From Collinsella sp. TM10-22 (GTDB taxonomy: Bacteria; Actinomycetota; Coriobacteriia; Coriobacteriales; Coriobacteriaceae), in assembly GCF_003466125.1 (NCBI RefSeq), contig NZ_QSOC01000010.1, positions 1 through 47,954 of the forward strand: a DNA stretch of 47,954 nucleotides, read 5' to 3'. Made by a program: the position numbers and the translations under genes. Shown piece by piece: positions 1 through 7,450 of the stretch. The first letter of the stretch is position 1, and each line of letters starts with the position of its first letter. The notes beneath the pieces were generated by a model. The model saw only the letters and a program-made list of their open reading frames with translations, made no database searches and had not been told where the DNA came from.

Positions 1-30
1 GGGCCCGGGCTGACAATTTCGACTGTAATG

Positions 31-103
31 GACGTTCTTAAACGACTAGTCGTTGGGGACGTTCTTGTTTGACTAGTCATTTAAGAACGTCCCCAATGAC
101 TAA
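31..103. repeat. Palindromic GGGGACGTTCTT-type repeat
   Basis: The unit TTGGGGACGTTCTT (53-66) is followed by its perfect reverse complement (83-96), with the small palindrome GACTAGTC (71-78) between them. A second partial unit, GACGTTCTTAAACGACTAGT, sits at 31-50. The same words recur near 26.19, 27.73, 27.89 and 43.40 kb, so this is a dispersed REP-like family and not a gene-specific regulator. No coding content is seen. Function is unknown; such repeats can fold as hairpins in RNA or single-stranded DNA. Confidence 0.8.
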
Positions 104-104
104 C

Positions 105-262
105 TTCAAAACTATGCCGGATTACGGGGCTGAACTGCGGATTGTCGACCATACCGAAATTGGTAAAAAGAAAACCGCAGGTAGAAGGCTTGCTATGATT
201 TGAAAATAGAGGGTGTGGTTGACTCATTCAGGTTCAGCCCCGTAATCCGGTGTAGTTTTGAA
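105..262. repeat. 158-bp element with 31-bp inverted ends
   Basis: Positions 105-135 and 232-262 are inverted copies matching at 29 of 31 positions; the two differences fall together (TG against CA). The roughly 96-bp interior has no ORF. Long imperfect terminal repeats around a short non-coding core look like a miniature inverted-repeat element or a large REP/BIME unit. No target-site duplication could be assigned with confidence. It lies about 180 bp upstream of the pyridoxal-kinase-like gene, so it could also affect transcription entering that gene. Confidence 0.6.
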
Positions 263-441
263 ATGGCACTGAATGAGTGGCGGCGAATGGGCCGCAATGA
301 AGCAGGCTAGCCCCTCGTTTCCGAAACCTTTCCGCAACAAACTGTCCTCCACGGCGCAAGCTTTCGTCCGTAGCGTTCCCTGCGCTACACTTAGTCGCAC
401 TGTGGCGCCGCCGCGCCGCGCCCGACCCAAGGGGGACACTC

Positions 442-1266
442 ATGAAGAACACTCAGCTGCTGCTGATCAACGATATGTGCGGATACGGCAAGGTCGCGCT
501 TTCCGCCATGCTGCCGGTGCTGTCGCACATGGGTTACCGTATCCATAACCTGCCGACGGCGCTTGTGTCCGATACGCTCAACTACCCCAAGTTCTACATC
601 CACGACACCACGGAGTACGTGCGTCAGAGTCTCGCCATCTGGGAAGAGCTCGGCTTTGAGTTCGACGCCATCTCCACTGGCTTTATCGTGACCGAAGAAG
701 AGACGCGCATCATCTCAGACTTTTGCCACCGCCGCGCGCAAAAGGGCACCAAGGTATTCGTCGACCCCATCATGGGCGACAACGGCAAACTTTACGCCGG
801 TGTGCCCGAGTCCACGATCGGTCTCATGAGGCATCTGCTCGAGTGCGCCGACTATGCGGTGCCCAACTATACCGAGGCGTGCCTGCTCACCGACACGCCC
901 ATTGCCGAGCAAATCACGCCTGACGAGGCCCACGCCCTTGTGGACGCCATGCGCGCGCTGGGCGCCAAGTCGGTGGTCATTACGAGCGCTGTGGTCGACG
1001 GCACGAACGCCGTCATCGGTTACGACCACGTGGCGGGGGAGTACTTCACGATTCCCTTCGACCTGATCCCGGTCTATTTCCCGGGCACCGGTGACACGTT
1101 CTCGGCGGTGCTCGTCGGTCGCGTTATGGCTGGCTGGAGCCTGCAGCACGCAACGGCCGATGCCATGCGTGTGGTGGCCGAGCTTATCGAGCGCAACGCT
1201 GACCAGGAGGACAAGTCTGCCGGCCTGCCCATCGAGGCCTGCCTGGATGTGATCGACCATGAGTAG
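442..1266 (+). CDS. Pyridoxal/pyridoxamine kinase-like protein (ribokinase fold)
   Basis: This 274-residue protein has the ribokinase-fold features of the PdxK/PdxY group. An N-terminal NDMCGYGK segment (10-17) replaces the usual substrate loop, VDPIMGDNGKLY (107-118) is the phosphate and metal loop, PNYTEACLL (141-149) follows, and PGTGDTF (214-220) carries the anion hole and the catalytic base Asp218. The expected reaction is ATP-dependent 5'-phosphorylation of pyridoxal, pyridoxamine or pyridoxine in the cytoplasm (B6 salvage). A ThiD-like hydroxymethylpyrimidine kinase activity cannot be excluded. The start at 442 follows a strong AAGGGGGA ribosome site. The gene overlaps the next one by 8 bp, so the two are probably translationally coupled. 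Confidence 0.85.
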   Translation: MKNTQLLLINDMCGYGKVALSAMLPVLSHMGYRIHNLPTALVSDTLNYPKFYIHDTTEYVRQSLAIWEELGFEFDAISTGFIVTEEETRIISDFCHRRAQKGTKVFVDPIMGDNGKLYAGVPESTIGLMRHLLECADYAVPNYTEACLLTDTPIAEQITPDEAHALVDAMRALGAKSVVITSAVVDGTNAVIGYDHVAGEYFTIPFDLIPVYFPGTGDTFSAVLVGRVMAGWSLQHATADAMRVVAELIERNADQEDKSAGLPIEACLDVIDHE

Positions 1267-1588
1267 CGCCAGCGAAAGCGGCCCCGAGCCCGCGAGCGAG
1301 GGCAAGTCGCTCGGCGCGCCACGCGGCAAGCGCCCACGTATCCGCATTAGCTGCGTGGACCAGCTGGGCACGTGCCGCTGCCACCATGGCCACAAGCCCG
1401 GCGACGTCTTCGACTTCGACCGCGATCGCGGCAAGATGTGCTCCATGGCCTGCCATGTGGGCTTTCCCTATATCGACATCCTGCGCTACGGCGGAACCGT
1501 GCCCGGCAACGAGCCCGGTACGGCAAAGTTCTGCTGCCCCGAGGTCGATACGTTGAACGTCTGGCTCGCCGAGATCGTCGACGAGTAA
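1259..1588 (+). CDS. TIGR04076-family small Cys-rich protein
   Basis: A 109-residue protein with a disordered, Pro/Ser/Glu-rich first 25 residues, then a compact domain with several cysteines: RISCVDQLGTCRCHHGHKPGD, MCSMACH and KFCCPEV. The GHKxGD-type core resembles the uncharacterised TIGR04076 family. The paired cysteines suggest metal or cofactor binding, but this is inference. It starts inside the end of the upstream kinase gene (8-bp overlap) and so is probably co-expressed with it. No membrane segment or signal peptide is seen. Function is unknown. Confidence 0.75.
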   Translation: MSSASESGPEPASEGKSLGAPRGKRPRIRISCVDQLGTCRCHHGHKPGDVFDFDRDRGKMCSMACHVGFPYIDILRYGGTVPGNEPGTAKFCCPEVDTLNVWLAEIVDE

Positions 1589-1590
1589 TC

Positions 1591-1712
1591 GAGCGTGGAT
1601 TTTCTCCCACCAAGATAATGAGCGTGGATAATCTCCCGTTTAGAGCGCCGTTTTGCGTTCAAAGTGGGAGATTATCCACGCTCAATTTGTATGCGGGAGA
1701 TTATCCACGCTC
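1591..1712. repeat. Four-copy 18-bp direct and inverted repeat cluster
   Basis: The 18-mer GAGCGTGGATAATCTCCC occurs at 1620-1637, a copy with two changed bases is at 1591-1608, and exact reverse complements are at 1666-1683 and 1695-1712. The 1620/1666 pair can form a 19-bp stem with a 28-nt loop. The cluster fills the space between two convergent genes, so it may act as a bidirectional terminator, though no clear U-tract follows. The multiple near-perfect copies suggest a repeat family or a protein-binding array. Confidence 0.75.
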
Positions 1713-1758
1713 ATTTTATGCCGATGGCGTGGCTCACGCATCCGCGCCGCCCGGGCGC

Positions 1759-2205
1759 CTACAGTTGCTCGAGCATGGCCGTGCAGCCGGCGAGCACATC
1801 GCGGTAGGTGGCATCGAAGTTGCCGGTGTACCAGGGATCGGCGACGTCGCCGGGGCGATCGGTCCAATCCAGCAGCCGCGAAATCTTGCCGTCGGCATCG
1901 TCGCCGAAGATGCGACGCAGGCCGCGCGCGTTCTCGGCATCCATATAGACGATGTGGTCCCAGTCACCATACTCCGCGCGACGAACCTGGCGCGCGCGGT
2001 GCGCAACGACGGGAATCCCGACCTCGCGCAGCTTGGCGACGGTGCCATGATGCGGAGGGTTGCCAATCTCCTCGGTCGAGGTCGCGGCAGAATCAATGAC
2101 GAACTCCGCCTCGCGCCCAGCACGGCGCACCAGCTCGGCAAACACCGACTCAGCCATCGTCGAGCGACAGATGTTCCCATGACAGACAAATAGGATTTTG
2201 CGCAT
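1759..2205 (-). CDS. Low-molecular-weight protein tyrosine phosphatase, 5' end supplied by a mobile element
   Basis: This 148-residue protein has the LMW-PTP signature. The P-loop CHGNICRS (8-15) gives nucleophile Cys8 and Arg14, and the general acid lies in the ADPWY motif near residue 123. Length is normal for the family. It dephosphorylates protein tyrosines in the cytoplasm; in bacteria it is often tied to polysaccharide or stress control. The start codon at 2205 follows GAGAGG nine bases upstream. The first 7-11 codons and the ribosome site lie inside the right-hand neighbour, the integrated element, whose left attachment site is this P-loop coding sequence. A second P-loop start (MQRVLFICHGNICR) lies at 10121, evidence that integration swapped the 5' end and restored the frame. 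Confidence 0.9.
   Translation of the reverse strand: MRKILFVCHGNICRSTMAESVFAELVRRAGREAEFVIDSAATSTEEIGNPPHHGTVAKLREVGIPVVAHRARQVRRAEYGDWDHIVYMDAENARGLRRIFGDDADGKISRLLDWTDRPGDVADPWYTGNFDATYRDVLAGCTAMLEQL
2168..2190. other. Left attachment site (attL) within the phosphatase P-loop codons
   Basis: This 23-bp sequence matches 10084-10106 at 21 positions in the same orientation. The two differences flank the exact 13-bp core at 2174-2186, which is the likely strand-exchange region. Read on the minus strand it encodes FVCHGNIC of the phosphatase. The integrase gene begins about 180 bp inside this end. Confidence 0.8.
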
Positions 2206-2323
2206 TGGCTAAAACCTCTCGAATATCAGAGTTTTCGCAGATAATCGCACTGCTTTTTGATCCCTCGTCAAGGACAGAATATCAAATTGATTCATAAATG
2301 AGCGGATTATTCTTCTTTCCAGC

Positions 2324-2360
2324 GTCGTAAGAATTGTCGTAAAGAACGAGGGTTTACGAC
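2324..2360. repeat. GTCGTAA repeats near the left end, candidate integrase arm sites
   Basis: GTCGTAA occurs at 2324-2330 and 2336-2342 and inverted at 2354-2360. The same heptamer occurs twice, also 12-13 bp apart or less, near the right end at 10011-10017 and 10022-10028. Tn916-type integrases bind short arm repeats near the ends with their N-terminal domain, and this spacing fits that role. Binding itself is inference. Confidence 0.5.
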
Positions 2361-2366
2361 TTGTTG

Positions 2367-3571
2367 TCACAATGTTGACCGTCCTTTGCATCCAATTTTC
2401 AGCATATCCTCTCTGACGTCGTCGAAATCAAGATGGGTGTATGTGTTAAAAGTCACGTTGATGTCGGAGTGGCCCATGATGCATTTTAGCTTCGCAGGGT
2501 TCATTCCCCTGCGTGCCATCTTCGAGCAGAAGGTATGTCGGCAGACATGTGGTGTGATTTTGGGAAGCTCATCCTTGTAGATGCGATTATGTTTCTCTAT
2601 CGCGTGGTGGAAGTACTTCTCCCAGTGCAGGGCAACACGCGGCATCTCGTTTTTATCAAGAAACAGAAAACCGCTAACACCGTCAACGACCGGCTCACTC
2701 GAAGGCTTTAGACGTTGCGCAAGGATACTCCTGAAACACTCTGTCACGGCTTGAGTCATGGGAACATAGCGGATCCCGCTCTCCGTCTTGGGACGTTCGA
2801 TGTAGTATCGCATGTTGCTGGTCCGCTGAAGTTGCTTGTTTACCCGAATGCTTCCGTTTTTGAAATCAAGGTCTTCGACGGTAAGACCGCAGAATTCAGA
2901 AATGCGCAGGCCCGTATTTAGAAGGATGTAGATGGCGTCACGATAGCGGTGAAAGTGTTCATCGCCCTCCACGAAAGCAAGAAATCTGCGTTCTTGGTTA
3001 GTGGCCAAGGCCTTGCGTGTAACCATGTCGTTTGTCAGTATCGTTGCGAGCTCGAAATAGAAGGGATTTCGGCGAATCAGGCTGTTCTCCTCTGCCAGTT
3101 GAAACGCCGGTCTCAGAACACCACGGATGCTATGGATTGTGCTATAGCGCTTGCCGTGGATTTTTGCAGGTTGATGAGCCATTCCTTGGCATCAAGGGGG
3201 GTGACACCGCATATTCGTCGCGAGCCGAATTCATCTGTAGCAAGAAAATTGAGGATTGTCTTGTAGGCGGCTCGAGTGGATTGTTTCACGGCAGTCTTTG
3301 TTTCAGTGTAACGAGATGCGAGTTCGTAGACTATCATATTGTTCGGCGCGACCTTATCAAGCAGATCGCGCTGGATCTCATGCTCCAACGCGCGCAAGCA
3401 CGGACTGGCTTTCTTCCCCTTCGGAGTTAGATCATGAGTTGTCAAGGTCCACGAGTAGACGCTCCGCGTTTTACCTCTTGCATCCACATACTTGAAGCAG
3501 TAACGGCCGTTTTTTCTCTGGCTTTCCCCGCGTCTGAGGATTCGCCCTTTGCTGTCTTTTCTCACAGTCAC
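2367..3571 (-). pseudogene. int: Tn916-type tyrosine recombinase (integrase), frameshifted
   Basis: Two overlapping reading frames make one integrase. The 5' part (3571-3113) starts with GTG after GGAAGGAG and encodes the Tn916-Int-like arm-binding domain plus part of the core-binding domain, ending NLQKSTASAIAQ. The 3' part (3182-2367) resumes the expected sequence KIHGKRYSTIHSIRGVLRPAF and holds the catalytic domain: Arg in NTGLRISE, HVCRHTF, the GH of MGHSD and the nucleophile Tyr in FNTYTHL. The frames meet at a run of five A bases near 3150-3165, and one extra A would restore about 400 residues. It would excise and insert the element. A one-base deletion, a sequencing error or ribosomal slippage are all possible; loss of function is most likely. 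Confidence 0.85.
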
Positions 3572-3599
3572 TAGCAGGCTCCTTCCTGTTCAGAAAAGA

Positions 3600-3635
3600 G
3601 CCCCGATGCGATATTTCAAGATTATCGCACGGGGC
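3600..3635 (-). terminator. Hairpin between rep and int
   Basis: Positions 3600-3613 and 3623-3635 pair almost perfectly (GCCCCGATGCGATA against TATCGCACGGGGC, one bulge or mismatch) around a loop of about 9 nt. It lies 9 bp past the rep stop and just upstream of the int ribosome site, so it could end or attenuate the rep transcript before int. No long U-run follows. Confidence 0.5.
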
Positions 3636-3643
3636 CCGATTGG

Positions 3644-4834
3644 TTAAGCTGTCAAGTGCGAAACGGTGTCGAGAAGCTCTTTATAAAGAGCGTTGGCGCA
3701 GGACGAGGGGGCGAGTCCTCGCGCATAACTCGAATATGGGTTTGTACGAGAGGAACCTTCGACCGGCCAGTATCCGTCGAGATCGTGCCTAAACTCAGAG
3801 AGACAGATCTCCCTCGTCTGCATCTCCGCAACGACGGAGAGGCGCCTCTCAAGTTGACCAAATCCGTCGACATCGTTTTGCGGACGATAAGTCGAGGATC
3901 GGCGCATCTGTTCTCCATAGAATTCCAAGGGGCTGTAGGGCGTCGTGACGATTACGAGATCGGCGGCTATCGCTTTGTCGGAATATCGGGACGGTGCCAT
4001 CACCTCATGCTCCATCGCATAGGGATCCGTGATGCGAAGCAGGTCGGCGTAGGGGATGGATGAGGGACGAAGTTCGTCAAGAATCACCGTGTGCTTGCCC
4101 TCATACCCCTGAAAGATGTCTCTCGTAGATCCAGAGACGAAGAACGGTTCGCCCTTCCGCTTCGCATAGAGCTTTGCGAGGGTGGACTTCCCCGTTCCAG
4201 CAGGCCCGAAGATCCAAACTGATTCCACCCTTCTTTCGCCCTTGAGCATCAACCCCCGCCATTCCCGGGCCTGAACCTGAAGGCGGCGTGCATAAACGTC
4301 TTCGATCTGACGCTATGTCCGGGCATATTCGGATCCGGAGAGCTGAGAGATCAAGGACTCCTTGTCGATACGACCTTCGAGAAGGTCATCGAGAAGGACT
4401 TTGATGCTGCTATGGGACCTCGTTCGAGCAACGCGCGACTCAATAGAAGCAAGTAGCGCTGGGTAATCGAAATTGGAGCGCACGATTTTGGGGTCGTACT
4501 GATGCTTGGATCGTGCGCCATCCGTTCTGTGGCACAGGTAGGAAAAACCGTTTTCCACACCTGCCTTCCAAGCCTCGATGCGCTCAGGTTTATCTCCAAG
4601 GAGCTTCGCGATGCTATTGAGCGAGCGCGGATTCTGGAACTCCATCATCACGTGAAGATGCGCGGCTGCCGGACGTCCCGCGTCCGTCGTGTCGCTGTCG
4701 TGCACGATGCCCGCATAGCGCTTCGGGGCGAGTGTTTCGATTCTTCGGTACATTTCGTCCACAAGACGGGGCAGGTGATCGAGCTGCTGCTCGTACATCA
4801 TCGCGCGGGTCTTCATGGGCAGAGAATTGGTCAT
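3644..4834 (-). pseudogene. HUH + P-loop helicase Rep, interrupted by one in-frame TAG
   Basis: A single frame of about 396 codons contains one amber codon (4313-4315) after codon 173. The N-terminal part has HLHVMMEF (His59/His61, HUH metal motif) and SYLCH (Tyr99, likely nicking residue). About 20 codons after the stop the frame continues into a superfamily-3-like ATPase: Walker A FGPAGTGKST, Walker B VILDELRP and a sensor-like LVIVTTPYS. This domain pair is that of rolling-circle Reps related to CRESS-DNA virus Reps and to Reps of integrative elements. It would nick the origin hairpin just upstream (4896-4928) and unwind the strand for transfer or replication. Start 4834 follows GAAAGGAC. 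It is probably inactive unless the TAG is read through. Confidence 0.85.
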
Positions 4835-4895
4835 GGTTCCGAGTCCTTTCTCGTAAATGAGCTATTTCGGGACGATTTTGGAACGCGCCCGAGGG

Positions 4896-4928
4896 TGCGC
4901 CTTGGGATAACAAGCTCCCCAAGGCGCA
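4896..4928. other. Candidate rolling-circle origin / oriT hairpin
   Basis: A perfect 11-bp inverted repeat (TGCGCCTTGGG at 4896-4906, CCCAAGGCGCA at 4918-4928) surrounds an 11-nt loop ATAACAAGCTC. It lies between the FtsK-like gene and rep, 62 bp upstream of the rep start. In Tn916-like elements oriT lies in the equivalent gap between orf21 and orf20. HUH Reps nick in or beside such loops, so this is the best candidate for the Rep target. No T-run follows it on either strand, so it is not a typical terminator. Confidence 0.6.
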
Positions 4929-4964
4929 TAAATGAGCAGAATTTCAAGTAATGGAACAATCGAC

Positions 4965-4996
4965 GGGGTCCGCTTTTGCTGCGCGAAGCGGACCCC
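4965..4996 (-). terminator. Hairpin after the FtsK-like gene
   Basis: An 11-bp perfect inverted repeat (GGGGTCCGCTT at 4965-4975, AAGCGGACCCC at 4986-4996) with a 10-nt loop starts 7 bp past the stop codon of the minus-strand FtsK-like gene. The position suggests a terminator, although the downstream U-tract is weak. It could instead be a second structural element of the origin region. Confidence 0.5.
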
Positions 4997-5003
4997 GCGG
5001 TGG

Positions 5004-6395
5004 TTATTCTCTGAAGTACAGGTCAAGGAGCCGCCCAAGCTCGCGGTACACGGGGAAGTCCATGATCGGAAAATGCACAAAGCCGATGCGGTCGTGCGCC
5101 CCGTCCGTACTGCTGAACCAAGCGTCGCCCGGGGAGAAGGTGCGAGGTGCACCGAGGTCGAGCAGGCGTTCCGCGCCCCATATGAGCCGCGCCTCGGGAA
5201 GCGTCGGCTTGAAGAGGACGCGGGTGCTGCACGCCGAGCGCAGCATCGACGGCAAGCCCCCCTCCTCAACAGACGCCTCGGCGATCGAGATGATGGCGTA
5301 GCAGCCCGCGCTCGCCCCCATCGTTACGATGCGCTTCACCAGCCCATCAAACGTCGCGAGGCAGTAATCGGGGTCCTCCTTGCTCGCGCGCTTGGGAAAC
5401 AGCGTGCGGAGTGCCACGTACTCATCCATGAAGAGAAGCGAAACGTGAAGCCCCGCATCCCACCAGTGCACGGCGTCTCCCGTCTCTGTCGACCTGTCGT
5501 TGAGGAAGCTCTGTCGCTCTTTGATGCTGTCGGCGAACCGTGATAACGCAGACAGGATTGCGCGAGCGTCCCCGTCAGCATTCAGTGAAACCACGCGAGG
5601 AAGTCGGGAGAGCTCGGCCTGCTTGGGGTCTATGATGAGGACTTGCGATCCGTGTCCGTCAGGACCAGCCAACAGGGCTTGGAGCAAGAGGGCGATCACG
5701 CCCGTGGTCTTTCCAGCGATGAGCATGGAACCGGAGGTGCGGAGGTCGATGCTCGTGCCGTTTTGAACGCGGAATTCGTAGGCGTTCGCCGGGCACAAAT
5801 CCTCGACACGCGATGCCTTGATCTCTCGATGCAACGTCACATCTTCAAGGAAGAAGGTCACTTGATTGCATGCGACGTCTGCTTCGGCAAGTACGACGGC
5901 GTAGCGGGAGAACCTTCCGCGAAGTCGGGAGCTAATGCTAGGTCCCATCTTCGATATTTCTTCTGCCGTTGAGGATGAGGTTGAGATGGCGAGCTCGAAC
6001 TGTCCAGGAGCCGTCTCTTTGCAAGAGATGTCGGGAAGAAGCTCGCCTTCTCGCAGGTGTAGAGGATTCCCGTAACGTGGATCAAAGAGCCCCTTCCTAA
6101 TGCGTGCATGCAACCGTGTTGATTCAGATAGCATGACGTAATGTGTGATCCCTCCCGCAAACAACATGGTCCCAGCGAGGCTAAGAGTGGCCGCTGCGGA
6201 GGTAAGGTTGCCGCCAAACGCCATCACCGTACTGGGCTCTATGGCGATGGGCGCAAGAATGGTGTTCACGAATAGCCCGATGCAATAAACGCACGCGGCG
6301 ACCGCAAATAAAGCGACCCCCAGAACACAAAGCTTTGCGCTGGGGGTCGAATACACGATCGCCGGTGCGCCACTGGAGTAACGCACCACAATCAC
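5004..6395 (-). CDS. FtsK/TcpA-like DNA-translocation ATPase with degenerate Walker A
   Basis: A 463-residue protein with two predicted membrane segments (about 20-48 and 62-88), then a soluble ATPase domain of the FtsK/SpoIIIE type found in coupling proteins of Tn916-like elements. Walker B is clear (SLLFMDEYVAL, Asp324-Glu325). The Walker A region reads MLIAGKTTGVIALL (about 224-237) where the family normally has GGTGSGKS/T; the usual lysine-serine pair is replaced by Val-Ile, so ATP binding is doubtful unless GKTT serves instead. It would deliver the Rep-bound strand to a host conjugation pore. It starts with GTG directly after the stop codon of the preceding small gene, which indicates coupled translation. 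The reading frame is intact, unlike its neighbours. Confidence 0.8.
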   Translation of the reverse strand: MIVVRYSSGAPAIVYSTPSAKLCVLGVALFAVAACVYCIGLFVNTILAPIAIEPSTVMAFGGNLTSAAATLSLAGTMLFAGGITHYVMLSESTRLHARIRKGLFDPRYGNPLHLREGELLPDISCKETAPGQFELAISTSSSTAEEISKMGPSISSRLRGRFSRYAVVLAEADVACNQVTFFLEDVTLHREIKASRVEDLCPANAYEFRVQNGTSIDLRTSGSMLIAGKTTGVIALLLQALLAGPDGHGSQVLIIDPKQAELSRLPRVVSLNADGDARAILSALSRFADSIKERQSFLNDRSTETGDAVHWWDAGLHVSLLFMDEYVALRTLFPKRASKEDPDYCLATFDGLVKRIVTMGASAGCYAIISIAEASVEEGGLPSMLRSACSTRVLFKPTLPEARLIWGAERLLDLGAPRTFSPGDAWFSSTDGAHDRIGFVHFPIMDFPVYRELGRLLDLYFRE

Positions 6396-6743
6396 CTAGC
6401 CCTTCGCGGGGATGACGGTAATGCCGTCCGCCGTGATGGACAACTGGTTGCGATAATCACCGTAAACCTTTGCGACCACGCCGGTGGGAATGACGTGCTG
6501 ATTGACGGGAATCTCGATATCGTTCGAAACCTTGATGGAAAGCTTCTCGAAACGATTGCTGACCACCTCGCCTTCGTTTTGGTGATACTGCGTGTTATCG
6601 GTTGTGATCACCACGTCGATCTTGGTGCCGCGATGCTCTTTGGTGTTTTAATCAACCCATTTACCACCTCCGACACAAAGGAAACGCTTGCCTTTCGCAA
6701 AAGCTTCCCAATCGAACTTCATAAACTGATTCAATTTCCTCAT
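6396..6743 (-). pseudogene. Small conserved element protein, interrupted by one TAA
   Basis: From ATG at 6743 (after GAGAGGAG) one frame runs 31 codons to TAA at 6648-6650, then continues in the same frame without stops for 83 codons to the FtsK-like start. The joined sequence would be about 115 residues, with no break in character at the stop (GGGKWVD-stop-NTKEHRGTKIDVVITT). A TAT or TAC tyrosine mutated to TAA is the simplest explanation. The later part is beta-rich (VYGDYRNQLSITADGITVI), similar in size and position to small proteins preceding FtsK in Tn916-like elements (DUF961 type), but I cannot assign the family. A shorter GTG start at 6614 might still express the C-terminal 72 residues. 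Confidence 0.65.
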
Positions 6744-6765
6744 ACTCGAACTCCTCTCAATCCAA

Positions 6766-7089
6766 TTATTTGCTGACTCCGCGTTGCGGCTCGCCGTGGA
6801 CATCGAGATAGAGGCGCAGGACGTTGCGCAAGATCTCCTCGACATTTCTTGTTGCGGCATGAAGATCATCGTCCCCAAACATTGCCCCATGGAGCTTCGT
6901 GTGGGCACAAAGAATCTGGCGATACATGACGCGAGAGAACATCTCTTCGGCCTTCAGGGCATGTCGAACAGCTCGTTCAGAACAAGTCGGCATGCTCGCC
7001 GAAGACTCCTTTATAGACGACATTGCCGTACTGGTTGTTGAGATGGAGCCGCATTCAAACGGTCCGCGCATGATCTTCGGTCGGGTCAT
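6766..7089 (-). CDS. Unknown small element protein
   Basis: A 107-residue ORF that I do not recognise. The start at 7089 is chosen because AGGAAAGAGGTG lies just upstream. The first 40 residues are Ser/Thr-rich and low in complexity; the rest (about 45-107) looks helical and amphipathic with a charged, Leu-rich stretch (NVEEILRNVLRLYLD). It contains no membrane segment or known motif. It is the first gene of the minus-strand transfer block and ends 22 bp before the small interrupted gene, so it is likely in the same operon. It could be a regulator or accessory transfer protein; this is a guess. Confidence 0.5.
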   Translation of the reverse strand: MTRPKIMRGPFECGSISTTSTAMSSIKESSASMPTCSERAVRHALKAEEMFSRVMYRQILCAHTKLHGAMFGDDDLHAATRNVEEILRNVLRLYLDVHGEPQRGVSK

Positions 7090-7450
7090 ACACACCTCTT
7101 TCCTAAAATTGGATATTACCGACGATTCGTCAATCGTCATCGAGCACTCGGTGAGCACATCATGCCATAAGCTTCTGAGCTGGGATTATTTCGCAAGGAC
7201 CTGTCGTTCTCGACGTCCTCTGATGAGAAGAAGTGGGGCGTAATGATGACAAAGTATTCAATCACGGAACAAACACAATTTAATAATCACCCAGATGGGG
7301 CAAATATGGACATCCAGATATTGAATCGTCGGTATCGTTGGTGTCGCTGAGCCTTCAGGCTGAGGGGGATGGGCCATTTGCGCTGAGTTGCTTGCAAAAC
7401 GGGGGAGGGGATATCAGAAGAAGGCGGCTTGCAGAAGACATGCCTGAGCG
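7090..7450. other. Non-coding stretch upstream of the transfer genes
   Basis: No convincing gene is seen in these 361 bp. They hold the presumed promoter of the minus-strand transfer block and the 3' end region of the ABC-F gene. A small palindrome AGCCTTCAGGCT near 7351 could be part of an ABC-F terminator. A 35-codon plus-strand ORF from 7242 has no supporting features. Confidence 0.5.

Noticed and set aside
1591..1712. CRISPR array
   Set aside because: Only four 18-bp copies, in mixed orientation, with unequal spacing; no cas genes in the window.
2168..2205. A tRNA or other RNA gene as attachment site
   Set aside because: No cloverleaf or tRNA 3' end is seen at either junction; the repeated sequence is phosphatase coding sequence.
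3150..3165. Programmed frameshift in int
   Set aside because: The site is a short five-A run without a classic slippery heptamer, and two other element genes also have single lesions. Kept only as a minor alternative.
4313..4315. UAG reassigned to an amino acid in this genome
   Set aside because: A full RF1 (prfA, 26441-27508) is present, and many genes here end in TAG. The rep stop is therefore a local lesion or domain split.
7242..7349. A 35-codon plus-strand ORF (MMTKYSITEQ...)
   Set aside because: No good ribosome site or motif, and it lies antisense to the end of the transfer region; likely chance.
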